64,000 nt of DNA from Dryomyza anilis (Eukaryota; Arthropoda; Insecta; Diptera; Dryomyzidae): the NCBI GenBank assembly GCA_951804985.1, contig OX638133.1:48147983-48211982 (forward strand), read 5' to 3'. Below the pieces are notes generated by a model. That model saw only the letters and a program-made list of their open reading frames with translations. It ran no database searches and was not told the DNA's origin. Shown piece by piece: positions 22,157-32,410 of this stretch; positions within the stretch are counted from its first letter, which is position 1; every line of letters starts with the position of its first letter. Made by a program: the position numbers and the translations under genes.

Positions 22157-23614
22157 ATGGAAGAATTAGAGAACCAAGGTATTGACCTCGCAGAGTACGA
22201 GTTTGAAGTGGAAGCTGCAACAGCGTCATCGAAAAGTGTGGACACGGAGCAAAAAGTACAGTCCCAAAGTTTTGATATGAGCCAGTTGCTCGGAGCAATA
22301 CAGCAACAGCTTCTAGAAAATTCAAAACAGCTCCAAGAAAATTCGACCAGAATGGAACAGAAACTTCAAGAAAATTCAAATCAACTAAAAGCAGAACTTC
22401 AAGAAAATTCAAATCGACTTGAGGAGAAATTGCTAGAAAATTCCAACCAACGTCAAGTAAAAATTGAGCAACATATGCTGGAACATTCTAAGCAGCTTCT
22501 GGAAGTTTCTAATACACTCCATGGCAAAGTAAACGAACTTGAGGCACATGTAAATGACATTGTAGTGGACATTTATGACAAATTTGAAAAGTTGGAAAAT
22601 GGTTTCGACAAAAAGCTACAGAAAATACAAGAAGATGTCAGTTTACTACAGATAAGTGGACCTACACAGCATGTTGTTACTGGTACGAGGCTAAAATCGC
22701 CGATTTACGATGGAACCACAGCGTTCAACATTTTCAAGCTGCAATTTGAGACCACGGTAGTAAGTAATCGATGGAATAATGAGGACAGCGTAGCCGCACT
22801 TATCGTGGCGCTTAAAGGAGGCGCAGCCGAAGTATTGCAGACTGTTCCAGAAAGTGATCGAAACAGTTATTTAGCGGTTATGGCTGCACTGCAGCGAAAA
22901 TATGGCAGTGATCACATGAAGCAAATCTACAGAATTGAACTAAAGTGCCGAATGCAAAGAAATGGTGAAACATTGCAGGCGTATGCAGCGGACGTCGAGA
23001 GGCTTGCGCATTTGTCGTTTACAGATTCAACGAGTGATTTCATAGAAAAGTGCAAGATCGAAGCGTTTGTTGATGGTATACGCGATCCTGAGACAAAACG
23101 GGCAACAATGACTAACCCAAAGGTGACATTTATGGAAACGGTCACCACAGCGCTTACGCAGGAGATAGCTTGTACATTGTACCGACCAGAAAAGAGACCT
23201 GAGGATGGCCAAAATAACGCCAGGGAACATCATGGCAATTCGGGCACTGTGTCGACACGAGTGTGTAAAATGGAATCCAGAGAATGCTCGACGGAAGAAG
23301 AAAAGACGAACATAATTCAAATTCGTTCGTTAAATGTCATGGCAGATGATCAATGGACTCTAGAGCAAATACGAAATGATCAAAAGAAGGACCCCGACAT
23401 CGCAAAAATTGGGACGTTCAAGGAACAGCAAAGAAAGCCATTATGGAAAGAGTTAGCATCTAACAGTCCAATAAGCAGGGCTTATTGGGCGCAGCGGCAA
23501 AGCCTGAAGCTACAAAATGGTTGTTTGTACCGTGTTTGGGAAACTGAAAATGGCAGATCTGCACGAAATTTAATTGTTGTTCCCAAATCAAAAATTAAAG
23601 AGATAGTACTGTAA
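22157..23614 (+). CDS. Gag-capsid / RNase H tail / integrase start fusion ORF (485 aa)
   Basis: Intact 485-codon ORF from MEELENQG. Residues about 45-150: coiled coil with ENSN-containing 11-residue repeats. About 170-330: Gag capsid region of Ty3/Gypsy type (IYDGTTAFNIFKLQFETT, WNNEDSVAALIVALKGGA, LQRKYGSDHMKQIY, ETLQAYAADVERLAHL). After about residue 340 a deletion joins it to sequence matching the RNase H end (GNSGTVSTR versus GNADALSRR in the minus-strand relative) and the integrase start. Nucleocapsid, protease, RT and most of RNase H are lost, with the frame kept. Ends in TAA before the integrase finger. It could make capsid-like protein if transcribed; no evidence of expression. Confidence 0.7.
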   Translation: MEELENQGIDLAEYEFEVEAATASSKSVDTEQKVQSQSFDMSQLLGAIQQQLLENSKQLQENSTRMEQKLQENSNQLKAELQENSNRLEEKLLENSNQRQVKIEQHMLEHSKQLLEVSNTLHGKVNELEAHVNDIVVDIYDKFEKLENGFDKKLQKIQEDVSLLQISGPTQHVVTGTRLKSPIYDGTTAFNIFKLQFETTVVSNRWNNEDSVAALIVALKGGAAEVLQTVPESDRNSYLAVMAALQRKYGSDHMKQIYRIELKCRMQRNGETLQAYAADVERLAHLSFTDSTSDFIEKCKIEAFVDGIRDPETKRATMTNPKVTFMETVTTALTQEIACTLYRPEKRPEDGQNNAREHHGNSGTVSTRVCKMESRECSTEEEKTNIIQIRSLNVMADDQWTLEQIRNDQKKDPDIAKIGTFKEQQRKPLWKELASNSPISRAYWAQRQSLKLQNGCLYRVWETENGRSARNLIVVPKSKIKEIVL

Positions 23615-23641
23615 TGCTATTGTGGTTCCAATGGATGTCAC

Positions 23642-24180
23642 TTGAGCATTAATAAAACGGTTGAAGAAGTCAGAAAACGTTTCTATTGGGTCGGATATCA
23701 GAAGTCAGTCGCCTATTGGATTCAGAGATGTAAGCAATGTGTATCCGCAATAAGAAAACCCGTCAGAAGTTGCGGTAAGATAAATCAATACAACGTAGAT
23801 GCACATTGCGAACATACTGTAATGGATGGGCAAAAGCCGATTCCAAAAAGTGTTTTGCATAGAGAAAAAGTGAAGACCGAGACGAGTTGCGTCAGTCCTT
23901 AAGGCAGAGGATACAAATTCCAAGTAGTAAGATAAAGTCCAGATACGACTTGAGAGCAAACTCTGAGGGGTTTAAGGAAGGAGGCCTGGTTATGCTTTGT
24001 AGCCCGCCACGAGTGAATTTGATAAATCCAAAACTACAAACACACCGGGAAGGACCGTACAGGATAATTAAAAGGATAAATAACATTGTGTATCGGATTC
24101 AGAATACTACAGGCGTCAGACGAAAAATAAAGGAAGTACATTTAGAAAGGTTGGTGCCGTATATAGAGAGAGAGGATTAA
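23642..24180 (+). pseudogene. Integrase remnant, copy 4
   Basis: In frame with the fusion ORF after one TAA (23612-23614). Finger half (CKQC present, first His lost) to 23902, then frame change to the C-terminal part ending in TAA near 24180. Confidence 0.6.
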
Positions 24181-24217
24181 CATCTGTTCGGGACGAACAG
24201 ATTTAGGTGGAGGGCAG

Positions 24218-24751
24218 TGTTACGAAAAGAGGTAATTTGCTCCACTGAGCAAGCAATCAACAATAATAAATGAGACGCAAGACAATTCAGCGCACTAAGC
24301 AATGTGTTAGAAAGAGACGGAAGATCATTCAGCGCACTATGCAATGTGCGAGAAAGAGATGGAAGATCAGCACATTAAAACACATGAGTGCGAATGAGAT
24401 GCCAATAGCATGCGTCATTCACGTAACGAGTAGAATGTTCTCGAAACATGTCGAAGCTTGTCGAAACGTGTCGAACTGATGCCTGCAGTATATAAGGCCG
24501 CACATCTGAGGCACTGTACTTCAATAGTGATTGTAAAGTGGTCGAGTGCATCTCGTGTGATAAATGTCAAGTTAAATTGTGGACATGCAGCAGTTGTTAG
24601 AATTTGTTATTAGTAAAGTTGTTTATTAAAGTGAATTAATAAAGTTAATTGTTATAATTTAAACCAAACATAAGAGTGTTTTTTGTATTTGTACACAATC
24701 CAGAGATACGAACTCGTAGAACAGTTTTCCGTAGACTGAATTTTCGTAACA
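24218..24751 (+). repeat. Full LTR, unit 2 right end (534 bp)
   Basis: U5 marker TTTTTTGTATTTG / CAGAGAT as in the right-end LTR of unit 1, and followed by the AT tail, not by internal sequence. Confidence 0.9.
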
Positions 24752-25548
24752 ATATATACAAAATCTTCGCACCGGTGAAGCTGTGCACATGTCCAGCTAG
24801 TATATATACAACGAAAAAAAAAACTGTATTAAAAGGAAGAAAAATTTCTTTAAAATAAATACATATGTATTTCAAGTACATCTATATACAAATGTATTCG
24901 TTTTTATTTCATTGATATAGTTTTTTGAATGCAATTAACTACATAATTTTACTACATTTATATACTATTGTACTAATATATTAATCAAACCACTTAAATA
25001 AATACAAAAAATTCGCACCGGTGAAGTTGTGCACATGTCCAGCTAGTATATATACAACGGAAAAAAAATTTATTAAAAGGAAGAAAATGTCTTTAAAAGA
25101 AATACATATGTATTTGATATACGTCCATATACAAATGAATTCGTTTTTACTTCATTGATAAAGTTATTTTGTATGCAATTAACTACATAATTTTACTGCA
25201 TTTATATACAATTTTGAATACATTTGCATTGGAAATAACTACATTTTATCTTTTTTAATACGTACGAAATATGTAGATACATAACTACATCTTCCTTTAC
25301 TTTAACTGCATTCCGTATTTGTTTATCACCAATATGTATGGTATGATGAAACAACACAATTTTAAGTTATTAGCTAAAAATCATCTTTCCAGATGGTGTA
25401 GTTTGAAAGATTTGGACATATCTGATATGTTCAAAATAATATATATTAAATATTGACATTTTATCTTTAAGTACACCAAAATCAGTAAAGGGGTGGTGCA
25501 AGACGGAGGAAGAATCATAGACAGGCGACACTTTATAAATTAGACAAA
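24752..25548 (+). other. AT-rich tail segment, unit 2
   Basis: Near-identical to 14778-15574, with the same 247-bp tandem repeat. No gene. Confidence 0.6.
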
Positions 25549-26095
25549 AATAACTCTTGCCAACAGGTGTTACTTTGGGCTCAGTAGGCAATTGAGGAGC
25601 AGAGCCCTCTCTAGACGGACAAAAATTACGCTCTATAAGTCGCTCAACATGCCAGTCCTCTTCTATGGCGCTGAGGCATGGACTCTTGCCAACACCGATG
25701 AGCGAGCTTTAGGAGCGTTCGAGAGAAAGATTCTTCGGAAAATCTATGGTCCGATATGCATTGAAAACGAGTACAGAATCAGATGGAACGACGAGCTGTA
25801 TGAGCTCTACGCCGACATTGACATAGTCAGGCGTACGCCTACGCTGGCTTGGACATGCCGACCGTATGGATGAAAGCGCTCCAGCAAAAAAGGTGTTCAA
25901 TTCTCTACCCAGTGGTGGTCAACGTAGGAGAGGGCGTCCGAATCTCCAGTGGAGCGACCAAGTGCGAGACAACCTGACAACACTTGGAGTGCAAAACTGG
26001 CGCCAGCGCACGCAATGCAGAGGCGACTGGCAAGGGGTTATTGCTACGGCCGAAACCCATCATGGGTTGTAATTGCCAAATAAGTAAGTAAGTAA
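25549..26095 (+). pseudogene. RTE-like 3' fragment, unit 3
   Basis: Duplicate of 10564-11110 with the same frameshift at the GRP...LQW block and a three-repeat AAGT tail. Confidence 0.8.
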
Positions 26096-26504
26096 CTTCA
26101 TAGTTGATATTTTTACTAATACAGTTGAAAAATAATCTACGTGGTTGAATATCCCAACCATACGGTTTAGTTTTCGACACGCATACAATTTTTCAACATA
26201 ATAGTTAATAAATGTAACTCATAGGTTTATTATGTTTGACATAGTTGTACACTACTTAAAATTTTTAAACTTTTTACATTTTTATGTAAATCCTTATTAC
26301 TTAAAATCAACTTTAAAAGTTAAAAAATTCAACTCGTTTTGGTTAGGATAAATATGCAAACTTACAAATTTGAAAAATTAACCTACATTTTGACCGTGTA
26401 CATTCAGTTTTTTTACTTAATCCTACAAAGAGTGTAAAAAAAGAAGTGCCTCATATAGGACAACAGAAATGGCATTTTGTAATTAATTATCCCGTTCAAT
26501 GTCA

Positions 26505-26786
26505 GTGTCGAACTGATGCCTGCAGTATATAAGGCCGCACATCTGAGGCACTGTACTTCAATAGTGATTGTAAAGTGGTCGAGTGCATCTCGTGTGATAA
26601 ATGTCAAGTTAAATTGTGGACATGCAGCAGTTGTTAGAATTTGTTATTAGTAAAGTTGTTTATTAAAGTGAAGTAATAAAGTTAATTGTTATAATTTAAA
26701 CCAAACATAAGAGTGTTTTTATTTTGTACACAATCCAAAGATACGAACTCGTAGAACAGTTTTCCGTAGACTGAATTTTCGTAACA
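26505..26786 (+). repeat. Truncated 5' LTR, unit 3
   Basis: Same truncation and U5 marker as in units 1 and 2; private change GTGAAGTAATAAAG. Confidence 0.85.
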
Positions 26787-26856
26787 GCAAAAGAAGGAGC
26801 TGTCGATTCGTAATCTTGCAACTGCTGGTACGAAAGTAGAGCTACAAAAGCGTCTA

Positions 26857-28314
26857 ATGGAAGAATTAGAGAACCAAGGTATTGACCTCGCAGAGCACGA
26901 GTTTGAAGTGGAAGCTGCAACAGCGTCATCGAAAAGTGTGGACACGGAGCAAAAAGTACAGTCCCAAAGTTTTGATATGAGCCAGTTGCTCGGAGCAATA
27001 CAGCAACAGCTTCTAGAAAATTCAAAACAGCTCCAAGAAAATTCGACCAGAATGGAACAGAAACTTCAAGAAAATTCAAATCAACTAAAAGCAGAACTTC
27101 AAGAAAATTCAAATCGACTTGAGGAGAAATTGCTAGAAAATTCCAACCAACGTCAAGTAAAAATTGAGCAACATATGCTGGAACATTCTAAGCAGCTTCT
27201 GGAAGTTTCTAATACACTCCATGGCAAAGTAAACGAACTTGAGGCACATGTAAATGACATTGTGGTGGACATTTATGACAAATTTGAAAAGTTGGAAAAT
27301 GGTTTCGACAAAAAGCTACAGAAAATACAAGAAGATGTCAGTTTACTACAGATAAGTGGACCTACACAGCATGTTGTTACTGGTACGAGGCTAAAATCGC
27401 CGATTTACGATGGAACCACAGCGTTCAACATTTTCAAGCTGCAATTTGAGACCACGGTAGTAAGTAATCGATGGAATAATGAGGACAGCGTAGCCGCACT
27501 TATCGTGGCGCTTAAAGGAGGCGCAGCCGAAGTATTGCAGACTGTTCCAGAAAGTGATCGAAACAGTTATTTAGCGGTTATGGCTGCACTGCAGCGAAAA
27601 TATGGCAGTGATCACATGAAGCAAATCTACAGAATTGAACTAAAGTGCCGAATGCAAAGAAATGGTGAAACATTGCAGGCGTATGCAGCGGACGTCGAGA
27701 GGCTTGCGCATTTGTCGTTTACAGATTCAACGAGTGATTTCATAGAAAAGTGCAAGATCGAAGCGTTTGTTGATGGTATACGCGATCCTGAGACAAAACG
27801 GGCAACAATGACTAACCCAAAGGTGACATTTATGGAAACGGTCACCACAGCGCTTACGCAGGAGATAGCTTGTACATTGTACCGACCAGAAAAGAGACCT
27901 GAGGATGGCCAAAATAACGCCAGGGAACATCATGGCAATTCGGGCACTGTGTCGACACGAGTGTGTAAAATGGAATCCAGAGAATGCTCGACGGAAGAAG
28001 AAAAGACGAACATAATTCAAATTCGTTCGTTAAATGTCATGGCAGATGATCAATGGACTCTAGAGCAAATACGAAATGATCAAAAGAAGGACCCCGACAT
28101 CGCAAAAATTGGGACGTTCAAGGAACAGCAAAGAAAGCCATTATGGAAAGAGTTAGCATCTAACAGTCCAATAAGCAGGGCTTATTGGGCGCAGCGGCAA
28201 AGCCTGAAGCTACAAAATGGTTGTTTGTACCGTGTTTGGGAAACTGAAAATGGCAGATCTGCACGAAATTTAATTGTTGTTCCCAAATCAAAAATTAAAG
28301 AGATAGTACTGTAA
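26857..28314 (+). CDS. Gag-capsid / RNase H tail / integrase start fusion ORF (485 aa), second intact copy
   Basis: Differs from the ORF at 22157 by a single visible residue (His rather than Tyr in LAE-EFEV near residue 14). Same domain order and same TAA before the integrase finger. The truncated LTR 70 bp upstream keeps a TATA box, so transcription from a U3-poor promoter is possible. Identity between copies is explained by recent duplication and is not by itself evidence of selection. Confidence 0.7.
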   Translation: MEELENQGIDLAEHEFEVEAATASSKSVDTEQKVQSQSFDMSQLLGAIQQQLLENSKQLQENSTRMEQKLQENSNQLKAELQENSNRLEEKLLENSNQRQVKIEQHMLEHSKQLLEVSNTLHGKVNELEAHVNDIVVDIYDKFEKLENGFDKKLQKIQEDVSLLQISGPTQHVVTGTRLKSPIYDGTTAFNIFKLQFETTVVSNRWNNEDSVAALIVALKGGAAEVLQTVPESDRNSYLAVMAALQRKYGSDHMKQIYRIELKCRMQRNGETLQAYAADVERLAHLSFTDSTSDFIEKCKIEAFVDGIRDPETKRATMTNPKVTFMETVTTALTQEIACTLYRPEKRPEDGQNNAREHHGNSGTVSTRVCKMESRECSTEEEKTNIIQIRSLNVMADDQWTLEQIRNDQKKDPDIAKIGTFKEQQRKPLWKELASNSPISRAYWAQRQSLKLQNGCLYRVWETENGRSARNLIVVPKSKIKEIVL

Positions 28315-28341
28315 TGCTATTGTGGTTCCAATGGATGTCAC

Positions 28342-28880
28342 TTGAGCATTAATAAAACGGTTGAAGAAGTCAGAAAACGTTTCTATTGGGTCGGATATCA
28401 GAAGTCAGTCGCCTATTGGATTCAGAGATGTAAGCAATGTGTATCCGCAATAAGAAAACCCGTCAGAAGTTGCGGTAAGATAAATCAATACAACGTAGAT
28501 GCACATTGCGAACATACTGTAATGGATGGGCAAAAGCCGATTCCAAAAAGTGTTTTGCATAGAGAAAAAGTGAAGACCGAGACGAGTTGCGTCAGTCCTT
28601 AAGGCAGAGGATACAAATTCCAAGTAGTAAGATAAAGTCCAGATACGACTTGAGAGCAAACTCTGAGGGGTTTAAGGAAGGAGGCCTGGTTATGCTTTGT
28701 AGCCCGCCACGAGTGAATTTGATAAATCCAAAACTACAAACACACCGGGAAGGACCGTACAGGATAATTAAAAGGATAAATAACATTGTGTATCGGATTC
28801 AGAATACTACAGGCGTCAGACGAAAAATAAAGGAAGTACATTTAGAAAGGTTGGTGCCGTATATAGAGAGAGAGGATTAA
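28342..28880 (+). pseudogene. Integrase remnant, copy 5
   Basis: As in copy 4: finger half to 28602, deleted core, C-terminal part 28587-28880 in another frame. Confidence 0.6.
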
Positions 28881-28917
28881 CATCTGTTCGGGACGAACAG
28901 ATTTAGGTGGAGGGCAG

Positions 28918-29451
28918 TGTTACGAAAAGAGGTAATTTGCTCCACTGAGCAAGCAATCAACAATAATAAATGAGACGCAAGACAATTCAGCGCACTAAGC
29001 AATGTGTTAGAAAGAGACGGAAGATCATTCAGCGCACTATGCAATGTGCGAGAAAGAGATGGAAGATCAGCACATTAAAACACATGAGTGCGAATGAGAT
29101 GCCAATAGCATGCGTCATTCACGTAACGAGTAGAATGTTCTCGAAACATGTCGAAGCTTGTCGAAACGTGTCGAACTGATGCCTGCAGTATATAAGGCCG
29201 CACATCTGAGGCACTGTACTTCAATAGTGATTGTAAAGTGGTCGAGTGCATCTCGTGTGATAAATGTCAAGTTAAATTGTGGACATGCAGCAGTTGTTAG
29301 AATTTGTTATTAGTAAAGTTGTTTATTAAAGTGAATTAATAAAGTTAATTGTTATAATTTAAACCAAACATAAGAGTGTTTTTTATATTTGTACACAATC
29401 CAGAGATACGAACTCGTAGAACAGTTTTCCGTAGACTGAATTTTCGTAACA
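28918..29451 (+). repeat. Full LTR, unit 3 right end (534 bp)
   Basis: Right-end U5 type with one change (TTTTTTATATTTG) and CAGAGAT. TATATAAGG at about 29189. Followed by the AT tail. Confidence 0.9.
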
Positions 29452-30553
29452 ATATATACAAAATCTTCGCACCGGTGAAGCTGTGCACATGTCCAGCTAG
29501 TATATATACAACGAAAAAAAAAACTGTATTAAAAGGAAGAAAAATTTCTTTAAAATAAATACATATGTATTTCAAGTACATCTATATACAAATGTATTCG
29601 TTTTTATTTCATTGATATAGTTTTTTGAATGCAATTAACTACATAATTTTACTACATTTATATACTATTGTACTAATATATAAATCAAATCACTTAAATA
29701 AATACAAAAAATTCGCACCGGTGAAGTTGTGCACATGTCCAGCTAGTATATATACAACGGAAAAAAAATTTATTAAAAGGAAGAAAATGTCTTTATACAT
29801 ATACAAATGAATTCGTTTTTACTTCATTGATAAAGTTATTTTGTATGCAATTAACTACATAATTTTACTGCATTTATATACAATTTTGAATACATTTGCA
29901 TTGAAAATAACTACATTTTATCTTTTTTAATACGTACGAAATATGTAGATACATAACTACATCTTCCTTTACTTTAACTGCATTCCGTATTTGTTTATCA
30001 CCAATATGTATAATAATAATAATAGTTTGGCGCTACAGTCCTGTATAGAACTTCGGCCGAGCTCTCTCACCATTTTGAGCTGTGCGTGTTATATTTGTAC
30101 TCAAAGTGGTGGGACCTACAGTTTATTGCCGAATCCGAACGGCGGGTGAGAGCTTTTCATAGGCAATGTTTTACTCTCGTAGGTTTGCCATTTACTGACG
30201 AGAGGTAGCGCGGTATAGAAAAATGTTTCTATGAAAAGATGTTGTTAGCCCCAGTCCAGGCTTGAACCGGGGACCTTTCGACTCGCAGTCCAACGCACTA
30301 ACCACTGAGCTACCGCGGCTACTCCAATCACCAATATGTATGGTATGATGAAACAACACAATTTTAAGTTATTAGCTAAAAATCATCTTTCCAGATGGTG
30401 TAGTTTGAAAGATTTGGACATATCTGATATGTTCAAAATAATATATATTAAATATTGACATTTTATCTTTAAGTACACCAAAATCAGTAAAGGGGTGGTG
30501 CAAGACGGAGGAAGAATCATAGACAGGCGACACTTTATAAATTAGACAAAAAT
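29452..30553 (+). other. AT-rich tail segment, unit 3, interrupted by a SINE
   Basis: Same tail as in units 1 and 2, with a 29-bp deletion near 29793 and the SINE at 30011-30326. No gene. Confidence 0.6.
30011..30326 (-). mobile_element. tRNA-derived SINE with target duplication
   Basis: On the minus strand the 5' end reads GCCGCGGTAGCTCAGTGG (A-box type) and then GGTTCAAGCC (B-box type), spaced as in a tRNA. A putative anticodon loop CTGCGAG would give GCG (Arg-like; tentative). The body is about 250 bp and the 3' end is (TTA)n, seen on the plus strand as TAATAATAATAAT. It is flanked by a perfect 14-bp duplication, ATCACCAATATGTA (29997-30010 and 30327-30340). Units 1 and 2 have the empty site. 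Confidence 0.85.
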
Positions 30554-30955
30554 TGTGACCTTTAACGAAAGAATTTGGGTGACGGAATTTTTAGAATATA
30601 AAGAGACAGTTTCACACGGCAGTCATTAAGCTCGAACGGACGACAATTTATCATATTAACCCCCCTGAACATTTAATTCGTTTCGGTTGAATAACGGTTG
30701 GTTGATTAACAATTTTTAATTCATCAAACGAAACATTGAGTACGCTTGTTTTGAAAGTTGTTTCATATAAATCATACGCGAAGGAAAAAAAAATAAATTT
30801 TTGTATATCAAAAAATAGTTGTCAAAAAAAATATATTGAATAAACGTTCGAGTCAAAGAGCGAAACGAAAGGACTGAAAACAAGCCAATACTAAAAAGAT
30901 ACATGATAAGTGGATAAATAAACTTTTATAGACATTTTTTTATTTAGAGCGAAAC

Positions 30956-30956
<1 letters not shown>
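30554..30956 (+). other. Single-copy AT-rich DNA right of the array
   Basis: No gene. A TATAAAGAG at about 30597 followed 25-30 bp later by AGTCATTAAG looks like a core promoter and could be part of an old LTR, but no ends are visible. Confidence 0.35.

Positions 30957-31044
<88 letters not shown>
30957..31044. repeat. (TA)n microsatellite
   Basis: About 88 bp of uninterrupted TA repeats, directly abutting the candidate MITE at its left end. Confidence 0.95.
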
Positions 31045-31047
<3 letters not shown>

Positions 31048-31857
31048 TAAGAAACCAAAGATGATTACCAGAAATATCACAGCCCTAAATATCAGGATAT
31101 TAGCAAATTATTTAGATCGTCTTTGGGACAACCAGCTCTCAAATATCCTTCAAATACGATAAATATTGCTAGCAACCATCTTTCAAATTTAAGATTATTT
31201 ATAGCAAACATCAATTAAACATCTTACAAATAGGAAGATAGTTGATGAATATTTGGAAATGTACTCATTAGAATTCGCGGAGTAAATTTGAATTGAAATA
31301 AAAGGAAACACATGTAATTTTATTTATTCTAGAATTAAAACAGTATCTAGGTTATACATCGCCATCGTTTTCGAATATAAAATTGAACAACGACTTGAGA
31401 CTTCTCCGCGGAAGAACCAAGTCCGACAGGCGTTGCTGTCATCAAAGTAAACTCTGAAAAATACATTTTCTATCACGTGTTGATTATTTCAATCTCAGGA
31501 AATTTTATTTTCACTTTCACATTTAAAATGTAATATTTCAGTTGGCACTTTCTTACATCATTCGATTTACTTAATTGTTGTGGATAAATCGAGCGTAAGG
31601 AAAAGTACGCCATTTTACTTTTTTATAGTTGTCAAATGTCAAAATAACAACAGTTTTGCTGCAAATGTCCAATTTTCATTGCTGTTGTGGCAAACATATC
31701 GTCTGAATATAAGTATGTTATATTTAAAAATTATTAATAGTTTTGCTGCAACTTTATTGAAACTTATGGGATGTTTGAATATTTGCTACAAGGCGTAAAT
31801 TTAAACAGATAGTTGCAGCATGACTGTCATAAATATCTTGTTTTATATATCTTAGTG
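31044..31857. mobile_element. Candidate non-autonomous DNA transposon (MITE-like)
   Basis: About 0.8 kb bounded by short inverted ends: ATACACTAAGA on the left and TCTTAGTGTAT on the right, each next to TA. It has no coding capacity. TA flanks would fit a Tc1/mariner-type target and CACTA...TAGTG ends would also fit a CACTA-type element; the ends are too short to decide. The left end lies in a TA repeat, so chance similarity is possible. Confidence 0.35.
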
Positions 31858-31862
31858 TATAT

Positions 31863-32397
31863 TGTTACGAAAATTCAGACTACGGAAAACTGTTCTATGA
31901 GTTCGTATCGCTGGATTGTGTACAAAATAAAAAACACACTAATATTTGGTTTTAACTAGTATTATTTCAACTAGTATTAATTAACTTTATTTACTTAAAT
32001 AACAACTTAATAACAATCACTTATAACCACTGCTGTATTACTACAATTTATCTTTACAATGTTCGCTCACGAGATGCACTAGAATCACAACTGAAGTACA
32101 GTGCCTCAGATGCGCGGCCTTATATACTGCAGGCATCAGTTCGACGCGTTTCGAAAAGCTTCGACTTGTTTCGAGAACCTTCTACTTATTTCGTGAATGA
32201 CGCATGCTATTGGCATCTCATTCGCACTCATGTGTTTTAATGCGCTGATCTTCCATCTCTTTCTCGCACACTGCCTCAGTGCGCTGAATGATCTTCCGTC
32301 TCTTTCTAACACATGCTTAGTGCGCTGAATTGTCTTGCGCCTCATTAATTATTGTTGATTGCTTGCACTATAGGGCAAATTACATAATTTCGTAACA
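31863..32397 (-). repeat. 3' LTR of the minus-strand Gypsy element (535 bp)
   Basis: On the plus strand it begins TGTTACGAAAATT and ends AATTTCGTAACA. Contains the TATATAAGG core promoter on the minus strand (plus-strand CCTTATATA at about 32119) and U3 direct repeats like those of the arrayed LTRs. Confidence 0.85.
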
Positions 32398-32410
32398 CTG
32401 CCCTCCACCT
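32398..32410 (-). other. Polypurine tract
   Basis: AGGTGGAGGGCAG on the minus strand immediately before the 3' LTR; identical to the tract before all arrayed right-hand LTRs. Confidence 0.75.

Larger units (their letters stand above)
22087..24217 (+). mobile_element. Internal region copy 4 of deleted Gypsy element
   Basis: 2,131 bp with intact fusion ORF. Matches copy 5 almost throughout and has TTAFNIF like copies 1 and 5. Purine tract before the LTR at 24218. Confidence 0.85.
15575..25548 (+). repeat. Tandem segmental duplication, unit 2 (expanded)
   Basis: 9,974-bp unit with the same borders as unit 1, but with three internal regions and two extra LTRs. The extra material is two repeats of LTR plus internal region (about 2.66 kb each). 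Its RTE fragment is 15575-16125 with one more AAGT repeat in the tail than units 1 and 3. Confidence 0.85.
26787..28917 (+). mobile_element. Internal region copy 5 of deleted Gypsy element
   Basis: 2,131 bp, intact fusion ORF, no primer site at its left end, purine tract at its right end. Confidence 0.85.
25549..30553 (+). repeat. Tandem segmental duplication, unit 3
   Basis: 5,005-bp unit. It has one internal region with an intact 485-codon ORF, a 316-bp SINE insertion plus target duplication, and a 29-bp deletion in the AT tail near 29793. Beyond 30553 the sequence differs from the start of units 2 and 3, so this is the original right edge of the duplicated segment. Confidence 0.85.

Noticed and set aside
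30240..30320. Genuine tRNA gene on the minus strand
   Set aside because: Anticodon stem is imperfect, the tRNA-like part continues into a 250-bp body with (TTA)n tail and is bounded by a target duplication, so it is a SINE.
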